64,000 nucleotides of DNA from Brugia malayi (lineage: Eukaryota; Nematoda; Chromadorea; Rhabditida; Onchocercidae), in contig NW_025062476.1 in the NCBI RefSeq assembly GCF_000002995.4, forward strand, positions 8,244,501 to 8,308,500, written 5' to 3'. Shown one piece after another: positions 38,301-51,400 of this stretch (position 1 is the first letter of the stretch; the number at the start of each line of letters is the position of its first letter). The position numbers and the translations under genes were made by a program. The notes beneath the pieces were generated by a model. The model ran no database searches. It was not told the DNA's origin and was given only the letters and a program-made list of their open reading frames with translations.

Positions 38301-40742
38301 TGAGATGGTCATTTTAAACTTTTCATTTTAAAACTACTTTGGAAAAAATTTAATTATATTATGTTGACGAGTTTAGCTGCTAGAAGAGATCGTAGCTTGA
38401 ATAGTGATTTATCACTTCCGTGATTGCAACTATAGCGTCATCATTTTAACAATTTTTGTTCCGTCGTTTAGAATGGGTCAGGTTGTTAGGGTTGTACAGT
38501 GCCACCTACTTACTTTAAGGGAACATAATTGAAAAATTAAGGTACGTTCAAAAACAATGCACTCTCATATGCTCCAATTTTTCCATTAAGTAGTAATTGC
38601 AATGAAATCTGAAAAGATATGCAAAAAGTTTGCTGATTATGTATCTATCCACCAAAGGAATAACCGTATTGACCCTAATCATAATACTTCGAATCAAATT
38701 ATCTCCAATCACAATGATCCTAATCATAGTGATCCTGCACATTCAAACAGCATACAGAAGCTTATAATTAACTCGTCACCTGATAAATTGATATTTAAAC
38801 GCTGAAATAAAAAATATAATTCAATCTGTTTGATTGACTATCAAAAGAAACCAATTATTATTTTCTTTTCCAGCAATTAATTCGAATCTACCTCCAGTGA
38901 GTTATACCAAAGCTATTGATATATGGATCGGGGCTTGCGTCGGTTCGTATTCTAATTTTGGTCATTTCAGTCTTTTTCATTTCAAGCTAATGAAATAAAT
39001 TACCATCAACAACTCTGCTTCGATTTTGATAACATTTCAGTATTCATATTTGCATCATTGATCGAATACGCAGTTGTGAATTACGTGGGAATTTTCGATA
39101 AACATCGGTATCAAATTCAAGCAATTTCAAGTATTTTAAAATACTATTTCCAAATTCAAAACAGTGAATACTGCAATAATCCTTTTATCTAAAACATTTC
39201 GAAGCAATCAATTTTTGTTTCAAAGCACATTTTGGTGTTATTTTCTTTGTTTAACTGAAAATCATGCAAAAATCCCTTTGGAAACAAAGTATGAGCTACA
39301 ATTTCTTTTTGAAAAAAAAGCACAAAAAGACAAAATTCAAAAAATCTCAGGATTTATAAAAAAACTGGCTGTTTAAAGATAAAGAAAGATATTTCTTTTT
39401 CATTTCTAAATTTTCTCCTTTTTCTTTTTTAATGTTGTTTAATGCTCCACTGTATCGTTTTAAATAATTTCATTTAACTGATTTTAATATCAAAAAATGA
39501 ACAATATGATGAACAAACAATATGACAGGATTAAAAAAATATCGGCATTGAATTTTAGTATAAAAACCTAATAAAGAGAGAAAAAATGTGACTAATTTTC
39601 AGGTATAAAGTAAACTTTGCTTATCAATACTTACAATCTTTATGAATGTTTATGAGTAAAGTGGTGATTTCTGAATGATTTCGGGCTTTTGGATTTAATT
39701 TAATTTACATCTTTCAGAGAAGTACGAAAGATGACATGCAATCAAACGCGTCTCACTAATGTTATCGAAAATGGCCTTTTGTATAGTCCTGTGGAATGTA
39801 TTGCAACTTCACCAGCATCCTGTTTAAACAGTCCCGAGAAAAAAGTTATTACCTTCCGTATACTTATCACTTCTTTAGCATATAATAAATAATACATAGT
39901 TACAATTATTTCTTCTTTTTCCTTACTATTAATTCTTCATTTCCAATCAATAAAAAAGAAAATGTACGTTTGCAGAGCTTATTACGATATAGGCGGAAAC
40001 AAAGTTTTGAAGAAAAAAGCGGGGAATTGATGGACTGCAATCCATCACACATATTACATGCTCCGGATCCTATTTGGACATTTCAGGTTTGCTTCCTCAC
40101 TTATCGTTGCATATTTTCGGATCAATTTTTTTGTGGAAAATTAGAATTGAAAAACCCCCCTGAATTCCTAACTCCTAGAAAGTGAATAAAAAATTCGAAC
40201 TTCAAGGAAGTAGATAACAAACTGAATAATGACAATACATGGAGCTTCAATAATCAAAGAAGATAGAATCCGCTGAGTGTGTATTTTTAGGACGTATCAG
40301 ATCTGATATACATCGGACAAAGGAAACGCGTCGAATTAATACGATGGTGCAGTTTGTTATCTTCACGTGAACGAGCGGAACGAATCGATATAATGGCCAG
40401 GTGCTGCATTCCATATGAACTTTAAAATTTTAAAAATTAATTTAAACTTATTGCGAGAGAAATGAATTTTAAGCATGGATTTAGTAGAAAGTAATAAGGC
40501 AATAATGATAATAGTAGCTATTACTTTGATATAAATCAGGCAATCACTATCCCGCACATTCCTAGGAAATTATTTTTTGCTTCATTGCCGTTACTAATTA
40601 GTTCAAGTAAAAGCTTTATCGCAACGTTTGATATAAGAAAGAAAAGTTTAGTTCATTTCGTTTCAGGTTGATTTTTCCAGTGGCTTTTATCCTGTTCAAT
40701 TTTGCATACTGGAGCATATATTTGGGTGAGATGGAGGAGTGA
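35363..40742 (+). CDS. Cys-loop ligand-gated chloride channel subunit, GluCl-type
   Basis: A pentameric plasma-membrane channel subunit. Fourteen exons close in phase to 1,533 nt (510 aa): 35363-35493, 35671-35801, 35906-35973, 36236-36412, 36590-36642, 36753-36835, 36932-37069, 37446-37637, 38874-38942, 39041-39107, 39718-39844, 39976-40086, 40291-40400, 40667-40742. It has a hydrophobic leader (about 17-36), then the ligand-binding domain with the Cys-loop C194-x13-C208 and a second disulfide pair (SC254 ... YSC265) typical of GluCl and glycine receptors. M1 follows [20 protein letters not shown]2 is [18 protein letters not shown]3 is [19 protein letters not shown]; a roughly 110-residue intracellular loop precedes M4 ([18 protein letters not shown]) and a short tail. 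Compared with GluCl, the NTGTYSC loop C and SYAYTT loop B are kept, but one ligand arginine is Gln and the pore start is unusual (see findings). Close to the glc/avr group; exact orthology not settled. Confidence 0.96.
37791..37838 (+). repeat. Tandem duplication of a 22-bp unit
   Basis: TCTCTCTCGACAACTGCTCA followed by CA occurs at 37791-37812 and again, identical, at 37817-37838, a 26-bp period, in the intron after the M2-coding exon of the channel gene. Confidence 0.9.
38663..38755 (+). repeat. Degenerate minisatellite of CCTAATCATA units
   Basis: Several imperfect copies of AATCATAATGATCC lie in the same channel intron, shortly before the M3-side exon at 38874. In one frame they read as repeated [10 protein letters not shown], but no splice sites put them in the protein. 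Confidence 0.6.
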
Positions 40743-41100
40743 CAAGTCATCATTTCAAAGTTAGATGCATTTATATGAACAAAGTGAAGCATTCTAACAT
40801 TAAAACATTTTAGACTATGGCATTTCGCGCATAATAATTTCATTTCACATAATAATAAGAAGACGAAAATGCAAATGTAATGGTACAAATGTGTGCTAGG
40901 CAGAACTCAGCTTAAACTTCTCAAAGAAAAACTTTGGGGCTGACCATTTACTTTGATCTATCTCTGATATTTATTATGCCATCTTTAAAGATTTAGATGA
41001 CATAGTATTGAAAATTTAACTTGGACTGAGAGATATAGATATGAAGCAGTAATAATCAAAACGAATTGTAAAATTTCTTAATTCACCTGAGCACTTCTAT

Positions 41101-41198
41101 TTTTCATTAGAGTTATTTTTTGTAACAAATGATAAAAAAATTAACTCTAATGAAAACTGTAATCTTAGTTATTACCATAATACTGTAATAACTAAGAT
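41101..41198. repeat. Two adjacent inverted repeats (hairpins) 3' of the channel gene
   Basis: The first hairpin spans 41101-41156: arms TTTTCATTAGAGTTA and TAACTCTAATGAAAA pair perfectly, extended by a T/A run with one bulge, loop about 12 nt. The second follows 5 nt later: ATCTTAGTTATTAC at 41162-41175 pairs perfectly with GTAATAACTAAGAT at 41185-41198, loop 9 nt. They lie 360 bp past the channel stop codon, so they could be in its 3' UTR, a MITE remnant, or small-RNA precursors. Confidence 0.85.
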
Positions 41199-44100
41199 GT
41201 AACATTTTTCAGATAGTTAAGATTAGACAGTGAAGAAAAATTGTGATTTCTAGTTACAATAACAGAGACATATTGCGCCATGAAATCAAATCTCGACAGT
41301 AACATTCGTCTGGAAATTATCGATTTTAGCGTTTATTTGCAGTGAAATGCGTGTTATGTTACTCTGACCATTTTAGAAAAAGATGCGATAAATTATAATC
41401 ATACATCCATCACAAAAGCAAAACAGAGTGAAGAGTCTGATGAGATTCTAAACTTGCTTTCATTAATGGATGAATCTCTTTGTGCTGAAATGTACGATCA
41501 TAGTAAAAGTATTTAGGAATGATTCATTCTGCAATGTGGATAATAATTCCTGTTTTCATAGTTTTTCTCAAATTTATTACTTGAGAAGAATAGAAATGAT
41601 AAAATGATGAATTCCGATAAAGATATTTTCCTATGTTTGTTTGTTTGACAGGCGTATGTTAATATTTTGCGATAAAATAATTGTTTTGAGAAGTTTCGAT
41701 TAGTTCCTTAAAAATATAGTCCATTTTAAATCAAAATATTGGTTGTTCTTAGACTGTTGAAAGGAAAACTGGGAAATCGTTCAGTTGCATGCAATCCAAG
41801 AAATTTAAAAATTGATGAGTTTGTATGGGGAATATAATAATGATACTGTTTTCTGAATTTCTTCAACTATATGCACCTAAAGAATTTTCTGGATCAAAAG
41901 ATAAGCAATCCAGCAATCAAAAGACAATTTTAAAATCTAATTTGGATTACTCTTAAAGAAATTTTTTTTGAAAAATGCTTCGAAATTGTAACTTTTTAAT
42001 GCCTTCAATCACTGCAAGATATATTAATTGAAAAGTTAATTGCAAAAAATTTCATTTCTCGGAAAGTGATTCATTAGTTTATATTTTGAAATTGTTAAAT
42101 AATTTGTTAGAGCAATTACTTTTATATATGTCATCGTAATATCCGGCAGACGACACCAACTATTGTAAACAAAAAAGCAATGTAAATTGATGACCAATAA
42201 TTAAATTTTTGCAAAGAATGCCTCATGAAAAATTGTTGGTTTCTTGTTGATATTTTGCAAGTAAAAAATTTTCTTAAACAAAGAGGAACTGGAAGTAATG
42301 AAGAGAATTTGGCTTACATGAGTGGAAAAAAAAATGTCGAGGATGACCTGCGCAACATGATTTATACTTTTCATTTCATTTCGGAATTTGGATCGCTGTG
42401 AACAAAATTGTAATTCAGGAATTGGATTTTTAAGGGTGTTACTTTTAAAGAGTCATAAAAAAGTGAAAAAAAAAAATGAAAATTTGTTGAAACGAGTTGA
42501 CAAATTAACAAGCACTCATTTCCTTATGTCACTTTAAAAAAATATTGTTTGATGAGTATAACGGATAATGGAGTTAAAAACTTCACTCTATGTAAGATAA
42601 AACTACTTTTAAAGAAACACATGGTACCTTAATAATAATCTTTGTTACTAGCGAAAGGAGGAATTGTCGTTCCAAATAATAATTTATAAAGAAAAGATTA
42701 TGAATAATGGGCAAATTTGAAGGATTAATTCATGTATGTTTCTTTTAATTGTCATTTTTGATCGAAATATTTATCTTTTCCTGATTTTTTGCCTTAGCTG
42801 AGTTTAATGGACAGTTTTTACTCGAAATTTGAAAACCATTCCAATCAGTGAAACGGCGCATGACATGATATGACAATGGATTACGCATAGAAACCAGTCA
42901 TGAGAGGATGACAAATTATATAAGCATCTTTCTCTGCATTATGAAAATGACCAAATATTCCCATATTTTTTTAAATTTTGTTTATTTGTCAAACTTATAC
43001 ATAAATAGCTGAGTATATGTTTCATATCATATTAAAATAGTTCATTTCTAATTGCAATAATAATAAATCTCAGAAAGGTCAGTATAGTAGTGTTTATTTA
43101 TTACAGGAGAAATGTTAGTCAATTACTTTCACTTGTCACATCAGAGTGTTATAGAATTTTAGCTTTAGTCATTAGAATGTTCTCAGTCTTACTTTTTTTT
43201 CTTTTTTATACTGAACCAGTGGGTTTGATAAACTCACAGCAAAAAGTATTTATTATAAAAAATGTTAATTCGATGTTCATTTATTACACAGGAATTATTA
43301 TATAACCTTCTTTGACTATAATTAATTTTTGTTTCATAAAATTAAATTGCATACTAATGCTGTCAAGCTAAATGACACAACATGCTGTTGCAGTTCATGC
43401 AATAACTATTTGTTGATAAATCAAATTAAGATTTTAAAAAGATTACTGCCACAAAAATTGTTCTAAACTGAAAAAATGATACGTAACCAGCACTGTGCGA
43501 CGCTGCTGTAAAAAATTGTTTGTTTTAATAAAAAAATTTTAGATAAAAAGTGTTTTTTATAGGAAATTAAAATTTCTTTTTTGTTGTTATGAAAAAAGAT
43601 ACAAAATTTTTATTTTCTCTGTCAAATGCAGTGAATTTTTGACAGTCATTGCTTTTTATTTCTCTTTAACTTGCAGTGAGAGACCAATAAGAAAATAAAG
43701 TTGAAATTTTTCATTGTAAGATTATGTGCCCTGCTCTATGTGCATGAAAAAATAATCATGGGAAAGATAAATTATGAGATATCAAAAGGTTCACATATTT
43801 CAAAAAATGTTATTTTGATTTGAATACGACAAGCACAAATATATGCTGTGATCATTCATCCAGAAAAAATGTAAATAATTCTAATGAGAGAATTGTTTTG
43901 ACAGTCACTAACATCCTGTTCTCGTCATCTAATATTTCTTCAGAATTTCTTTCCTTATTCACTGGCCGAATAGAATTATTTTTTTGATAAGACATCGAAT
44001 TTCATTGCTTATGTTAAATTTTGCATATCGTAATAGATAGATTTTCCCAAAACTTTCCAACAATAACTAGAAAAGATAATTAATTTATAGTAAACATTCT

Positions 44101-46169
44101 GTATTTCATATGTTTTATAATATATCTATTTAAGAACAGTTGCATAATCAATGTTCCTATCAAGGTGATGGTAACTTTTATAGCTTTTAAAATCATCATG
44201 TGCATTTAAAAAAACGTATGCTTAATAAGGAAAGACTTCCTGCAAATTTTATCATTTCCACTACTGTATTTGGACAAATATATATAAACGAGCAAATATT
44301 ATATTTATCTGACAAAAATAACTTAAAATTTACTCATTACTTATAATTATTATGTGTTAAATGGATTAAATAAGTTTATTTTACTTATTTTGTTCGCTTA
44401 TTCGTCTGTTAATGCTTTGTAAATAAAAACATAAAAAATGATTGCTTCATCCATTCATTTGCATCTTGTCTTTTCATCATTTTTTTGTCGCATTAGAAGT
44501 GGCGTTTCAAAATTTTTCATTTTCTTTCTTTCTTTCATCTTTGCTGATGACAAAAATAACTGAGAAATGACAGAATTTGCAGAAAATAGAAGTGATTTGT
44601 CGCTAATCTCTTTACATAATCTCTATTAGAAGTAAGCACTTCTCATTATGTATACCTTTAAAATGCACTTATGCATTTAGGTTTCATTGTAAAAAATTTG
44701 TTTATTCAAAACTTTTCACTGTTAGTTGAATTTGCAATGAATTTAAAATTTGCACCTGAATTGGTAGATGATAAGATCCTGTGAAATAAATTAAAGTTCA
44801 TTTTTTTGATATGTTTCATTAAATTCGTCTAGAGAAGAATAACAATAGAAAAATTAATGTGGCAGCATAGTAATAGACATTATTAATTGTATTCAATCTA
44901 AATTTAATGTTTACTTTGATTCCGATAAATTTGATTTTTTATGTTTAAGGATTTCAAAGCTACTTGATAAAGGCCGCCAATAAATAATTTCCGATTTATA
45001 AGATTGGTTTGAGGTCGCTTTATTATGGTGAAATTATACTAATTATAATTTGCTACTATCTTTACAACCATTTTTGGATTCGAGAAATTGACTTATTTAT
45101 TCCTGATCTGTGTTTCCATTTCTTGTTTACTATACTGATTTCAGACAAAATGATACAATATCATAAATTTCAGTGTCATCCATATCAGTAATAATAATAA
45201 AGTAACATAAATTTAAAAACGGTTGAACCAGAATCAAAGTGATAGGAGAAAACGAGGGAATGAATTATAGCAATTACAATAATTTATAGAACTCTATTGC
45301 CATTAATTATTCTCTCTCTGAATTGATTAAATACACCTGATATTAGTGTTATGGAATTTTTTTAACTTTTCCAGTTCTTTTTTTTTTTACAAATCTAATT
45401 TGTCGTATTAAATAGGGCAAGAGGTGTTGAAAATTAAAAAAATCTTTTCTTTTCCAGATCTTTAAAATTTTCGATGAACTCAGGGAATGAAATCGACAAA
45501 TATCAAACATTTTAATCAAGGGATTAACGATTAAATAAATGGGAAGAGTGTAGGGTAAAGTGGTAAGTTTTGATATAAAAATTGGAACTTTCTTCTTATT
45601 TATTTTTCAGGTTTCTTGTTCCTTCCTATAACCAAAATCTATGGTTTTCAATGATAAAGAAAATCCAATCCACTCACTTTCACTACCATTATTTTCACTC
45701 TTATTGCAACTTTAGCAGCAGTGCATCATGGTATGAAATGCTGTTTTGGTATCCAAACTAAGCTTTCGAGTTTTAGTTCCAAATTAACTTATTATCCATA
45801 CCTAAAGTTAAAGTTAGCAGTTATAAAATAATCGGCATATCCTTAATTAGGACAGAGTTAAATGTTTGAACACACTCGTACCCATCAATAAAATAGAAGC
45901 ATGTGTGTGCTACAAAAATGTGTGCATTCTATCCAGGAAGTGATAAATGATATATGTCGTAGTGCTCGGGAATAGGTCAATCATGCTTTCTCATGTCTTA
46001 GTATCAAAAAGTGGATAAATTTTGTTAGTAATTAATATGATTCATCCGCCACTGAAAGCTCTTAGAGCGTTATTGTTTATAACAGAGGGACAAACAATTG
46101 TTAAAGTGAGATAAATGAAAAGATATCACGATATCACTTTGATTATTCCATCATAAAGTGTCGGTAGTA

Positions 46170-46286
46170 ATGGCTAGTGATAGTAATTCTGAATTCAACG
46201 GAAAGCGCAGTGAACGTTTCCAGCCCTCTTGTCGCGGTCGCCGCCCAGTATTGCAGCTTGATGATAATGATAAACGGTCGTCCTGA
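46170..46286 (+). CDS. Small GC-rich ORF (38 aa) in the gene-poor region
   Basis: ATG at 46170 opens a frame of 38 residues beginning MASDSNSEFNGKRSERF and containing CRGRRPVLQLDDNDKR before TGA. The base composition here is near balanced while the flanks are strongly AT-rich. The GKR, RGRR and DKR basic sites resemble processing sites but there is no signal peptide. It may be a first exon, a small peptide gene, or a GC-rich regulatory island. No homologue recognised. Confidence 0.25.
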   Translation: MASDSNSEFNGKRSERFQPSCRGRRPVLQLDDNDKRSS

Positions 46287-49232
46287 TGAAAATAGATCAC
46301 GATAAGACCCACTCAATTAGTTCAATAAAAGAAGGTTGATCAGCCACATTAATGGCTCATCAACAAACAAACTCACAGACTTACAAACTATCAGTTCTCT
46401 AATCTTCTTAAATCATATTGTTTTTATCTGCTATTTTTATTTATACAGTCAAATATAGATTTTAACTATTTGATATTTCCATACTTCTGTTGGTGTGGGA
46501 ACAATATTTGTTTAGATATTATTTAAATTAAAGAATTGTAGAAGCATTTGTTATACATATTTGATATGTTATTCCCAGTCTATAAAATAATGCAGTAATT
46601 CAGAAGTGACAAATCTGACAGTGAAATTTTTTCAATAAGTAGTTAGAAAATTATGTTTTTGTTAGTATTTTTCTTATTCGGAGGTGCTACCTGTTTTCTA
46701 ATTTTATGTAGGGGATAGAATGCTTTCAGACTAAACTTATCTAGAAATGTCAATAAAAATATCGCTTTTAAGATTAAATTAATTTGCTCTTTTACTATAA
46801 TCTTTTACTAATCATCATCATCTTTTACTAAGCAGAGTATTGAGTAGATAAAGTTTATTAGCACGCAACAACATTAGTTGGATGTATGATAAGGCGAAAC
46901 AGGACAATCAAGTAATTAAGAACGGGAAGAAGAGGAAGATGATGAAGAAGGACACTTGATTTGAACATTTATGAATTGGAGGATACGCAAAGACAACATG
47001 AAATGATGATAAAGGAAGAACAATGAAGTTAGTTAATTTTGCTCTCCAAAAGTGGTATAAAGGAGGGGAAATGATGGGTGAAGTGACGGTTAAGAATGAG
47101 AGGCGGGAAGAACGACTAAATTCATCATTTAATTTCTGCTACAATTTAAGAAGTGTAAACAAGCTGTTCATTCTTTTGATATAATATTACTTCTGCCAAG
47201 CAAAAGCAATTTACTTCATTTGTTCCTTTATTTTCTTGTTTAGTTAATTCTTCAAAGAAGAAAAAAGCACTCGCACCTTCGTCATTTCAACTCACATGGC
47301 TTTGGCGTTTCTCATTTTTGCATTTCATTAAAAAATATGGAATTTTAGGGTTCCGTCATACAGCCTTGCTGTGTTACTTTCTACATGTCATATGTTTTGT
47401 ATGAAAATCATTGGTTTATTTTCAACATTCCGCAACAATGACTCCATACCTGGATCAAGTTTCGTTAATCGAAAGGCTTTTTAATTAATGAAATAGTAAG
47501 GTATAGCTTCTCTTTCATTTGTCATGCCAGTTTTCTCTCATAACGTATTGTGTTTCATGACTTCATTTTATACTTTAACCTATCGTTATATTTCAGAACA
47601 TTAGAAAACTCTGTGTATCGTAATGCCACTAGTTGCTAGCCAATAATTCTCATAAAAACTATACCTTGTAGATGAAAATTCAAATAATCCTTTTTAAATG
47701 GAGAGAATACGTAACTTTGAAGTACAAAATTCTGATATTAATAGTTCAAAATTAACAAAAATATATCAGTTGTAAGAATAAAAACCGTAGGAGGTCAATA
47801 TTGAAGTAACAATAATCGTGAAGTTGACAGAAATAATAAATAATAAATAATGAATAGAATGTTTTTATGAGTCATCGAAGTTTTTGTAGATCACCGATAG
47901 TTTTTGTGAACATATTTTTTAGGCAGACAAGAAAATGGGAGGAATTGCTGTGTTACCCGGAATCAGAAGAATGTAGAATTTCCATATAAAGGCGACGATT
48001 GATGTTTACCCTTTTTTCAAAGACGAAACGCAGGTCATGTTTGATTGATACTTTGTATCTATCGCTTGGATGAATATCCGGTTCATTTCTACTCTCACTA
48101 CGAAGCAGTTTTTTTCTTCCGAAACGAGTAATTTGAGTAATTTTCTTTTCCATTCATCCTTTCTTTTCTTTTGAATATCAAACACTTCAAACCAAAATAC
48201 AAAATATTTTATTTATTTTTTATTAAATAATTTTTCATAGCACTCAGTAAACTTCCAACTCTCTTATTATTTAATTGCTATTTTAGTATCTGTACAATTG
48301 TTGTTAGCTTACATGTGGTAGTATCATTTGACATCTTCATAGAAACTTCAAAATACTGGTAAGTGCTGAAAAAATTATTGCTAGAATATCATCCAACTAC
48401 GCCTCATCCAACTTCATGTTGAACAATTGCTTACATCTAAATTGACTTATTGTTCTTCTTCGAATTCACAAAGAATGTTTATCGTAACATTTTCACAATG
48501 TATTTCACGTAGAAAAATATTTTCAGTTGACAAGTAAATCTTTCAATGATCTAAAAACTAAAGAAAAATTATTTTCCTTCTTCAAATTTTTACCCTAAAT
48601 GGTGCTGAAGACCTGATAAGTGATCAGAGGTTATAGGAAATTTATTTTAAAGTTATATTGTTTGCAAAAAATTCTGAGAATTCGAAAATCGTGAAAAGTA
48701 ATGGTTATGAGCGGAATAGAAGATAAGGTCATAAATCCATCACAGACATTGAACCAGTTTTCGATTCTGTGTAATTGAAGTTTAATTTCAGTTTCAACTT
48801 ACAATTTTTGTTTTTTTCTGCTATGTTTGTTTTCTTTTTTTTTTTTTTTGAAAGAACCTACGGAAAACAACTTTTGGAAGTTGAAGTTGATAACATCTAA
48901 TTTTTGGGGGGAAGAAATAGTTTATGATTTCAAAATTTCTGAAAGGAAAGTTGTGACTGATGAGAGGGAACAGCTAAAGGAGGATGTTGTTATTGTGGAT
49001 AAATTAGGAAATCGATATATCAGTAACTGATTCGTGTAATAAATTGGGTCAGAATTTTTTAAATATAATAACAATTAGTTTATAGAATAGCTGCGATTTA
49101 CGGAAATATGCATGTGCACGCCACTAATCTCGTTTCAATCAGTTTCCTTATCCATTGTACTTATCACTTTTGATCTTGCAATTTGGTATGATATTGTGCA
49201 ACTTGTATCAGTACTTTCATCCAGCGTACAAT

Positions 49233-49254
49233 TTTTTTTTTTTTTTTTTTTTTT
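49233..49254 (+). repeat. T22 homopolymer
   Basis: An uninterrupted run of about 22 T in the gene-poor region. Shorter or interrupted T runs occur at 24858, 48836 and 59500-59544, the last in an intron of the PAN gene. Confidence 0.8.
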
Positions 49255-51400
49255 ACAATTTACTTACTTTTCCAGTTGCTAAATTGATCCCTTTTATAAA
49301 GTGATAACGAATTTCTGCTTTTTACAGATTGTCAAATACTGAGGATATTGCTGAAGAAAATGATTTTATTCGTGGGAGTCACGCCATCAAGTCATAGGAT
49401 ACTGGAAAGGACATGAACATTACTTAATGTCTTAATTACTTTTACGTACCGAATTGTGACTAAATTTGCTTTTTAATAAAAAAGCCAAATCTGCAAGAAA
49501 GAAGTTCAATTACTATAAACATTTACTAACTGATGAGATATAAGTTTAAATTTCCATTTCCAATATTTTGGGTAATAGTGACATATTTTCATATGTTTTT
49601 CAAAATCATTCTTATGCATTTGTAAAATTTTTATAGAATTTATGAAACCTGCGAGATATTGAGCAGTGTTTCACTTCTTAGCAGGTATATTCTTGAGAAT
49701 ATAGAAAGGAATTACTTTTTGCTAACTCAATTACCACAAATTACTTTTAAATGCTTTTAAGTAAATTATTCTATACGTCTCATTCAAATTCTTTCTGTGT
49801 GATCACTATGTTTGATCATGATATCGTATCTTAAAGTTTCAATATCCTTATTATTTAATATAACTCATCCATCTGACTGTTTATGGCACATGTGTGATTG
49901 TGTCTGAATCCGAAGTTCTTGTGCAAAAATTTACTTTGAAACTGCAATAATTTTGCAAGTTGTTTAAGAAACTGTTTATTGAAATTCTTATTTGAAGTAT
50001 ATACAGCATTTTAATCTATTTCATTTAGATAAAAAACTGTCCCCAATTCTTTTCATTTATATATTTTTTTTTCATACTTTGATCACTTTTTATTCAGCTA
50101 TAAGCTTCATCTGCTAAATATGGCTAACCTATACTTTTAAGAACCTATATTTTAAGCATTTTTTTATTTTTTTATCATTTTAAAAGTCATGGAATATTAT
50201 AAACTATCCTATTTTATATATTATTAATATTTTTAAATCTTCTTTAGCTTTTGTACATAGCAACAATCAGCAAATTACACTTAAAGATTACAACGCAATT
50301 ATATTCATAGAAAATACACACTTAAAAAAGTGATATATTTTCGAAATTTTTTGAATGAGATAATTACATTTTTGAGAAGTGATCGTAAAAATACAGGTAA
50401 TAAATTTTCGAAATTGCTGAGAAACGAAAAAGTGATAGTGAATGAATTTAATCACTCCTATACTGCTCGTTTTGCGCTCTGATAACGAGTACCATTGTGA
50501 CCATTGCAGAACAAACTGTCCAATGTCCAATACTCTCATCTTCCCATATTTTCTCAATTCCCAGATGTGTTATGAAGAGGCAATAATTCTCGTCCTCTGT
50601 TTTCCTTTCATTAAAGAAAAATTGAAATTGTAACAGTTATAAAGATAAAATTGCAATTGATAAGTGAACAGCAGTATACTTTCTACCATATGATTGCATC
50701 GCTTGATTCCGATATCTTTCAGGACAGTCAGAAATTTTTGGTCTGATCATAGGGTGAAAATCAAGCAGTCCCAAAGTCACTTTTTTGTCTCTTCCAAAAC
50801 ATTTAAAATTCATCGTAGCATTGTTTTTGATACTATTATATGATACATATCATTATCGTAGTTATCATTTTAACAACATTTCATTCAGTAGAAAATCAAT
50901 TAGCAACAATAACGGTAAAGTCTCAAAATTATACCAACTTTAGTACTGCGACAATTTAATTGCATCAAGATAAAAAGATCAACACCAAAGCTCTAACCAT
51001 AAAACTTTGATAAGTATTCTAGATACGTATTACAAAGTGATTAAAAAAAAGTTCAATATCGTTTTTTCCTTTTTTCACCTTCACAAATTAAATACTTGAC
51101 TTCAAAGCAGCTGCGTAATTCAAATTTTCCTGTATTTATTTGTCATAAATGTTTTGCTTATTATCGCATAATTTTGCATGTCAATCACGCAAATTGCACC
51201 TTTATCCACCACTGTAAATCGCTATTTCAATGTGGAATATAATATAATTTCACTACTTAATTTGCAGAATCAAAAAGTGCAAATTCAACAAAAACAAAAT
51301 TGGATCTGTGGAAGAACAACAGATATATCAATTAATATTCTCTAACTTTAGCATATTCACAGAGCTCACGAAGAGTTGTCGGAAGTAGACAAAAATATTG

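Larger units (their letters stand above)
40743..51400. other. Gene-poor stretch of about 10.7 kb
   Basis: Apart from the two hairpins at 41101-41198 and a small GC-rich ORF at 46170-46286, I found no exon set with good splice sites and protein-like content. ORFs such as 43090-43305, 48827-49030 and 50288-50557 are AT-rich and featureless. The stretch has long homopolymers (T22 at 49233-49254). It may contain distal regulatory DNA for the flanking channel and PAN genes or noncoding RNA. Confidence 0.5.

Noticed and set aside
38602..38805. 67-aa ORF with NHNDP repeats
   Set aside because: Lies within a channel-gene intron, derived from the minisatellite, and would not splice in phase.
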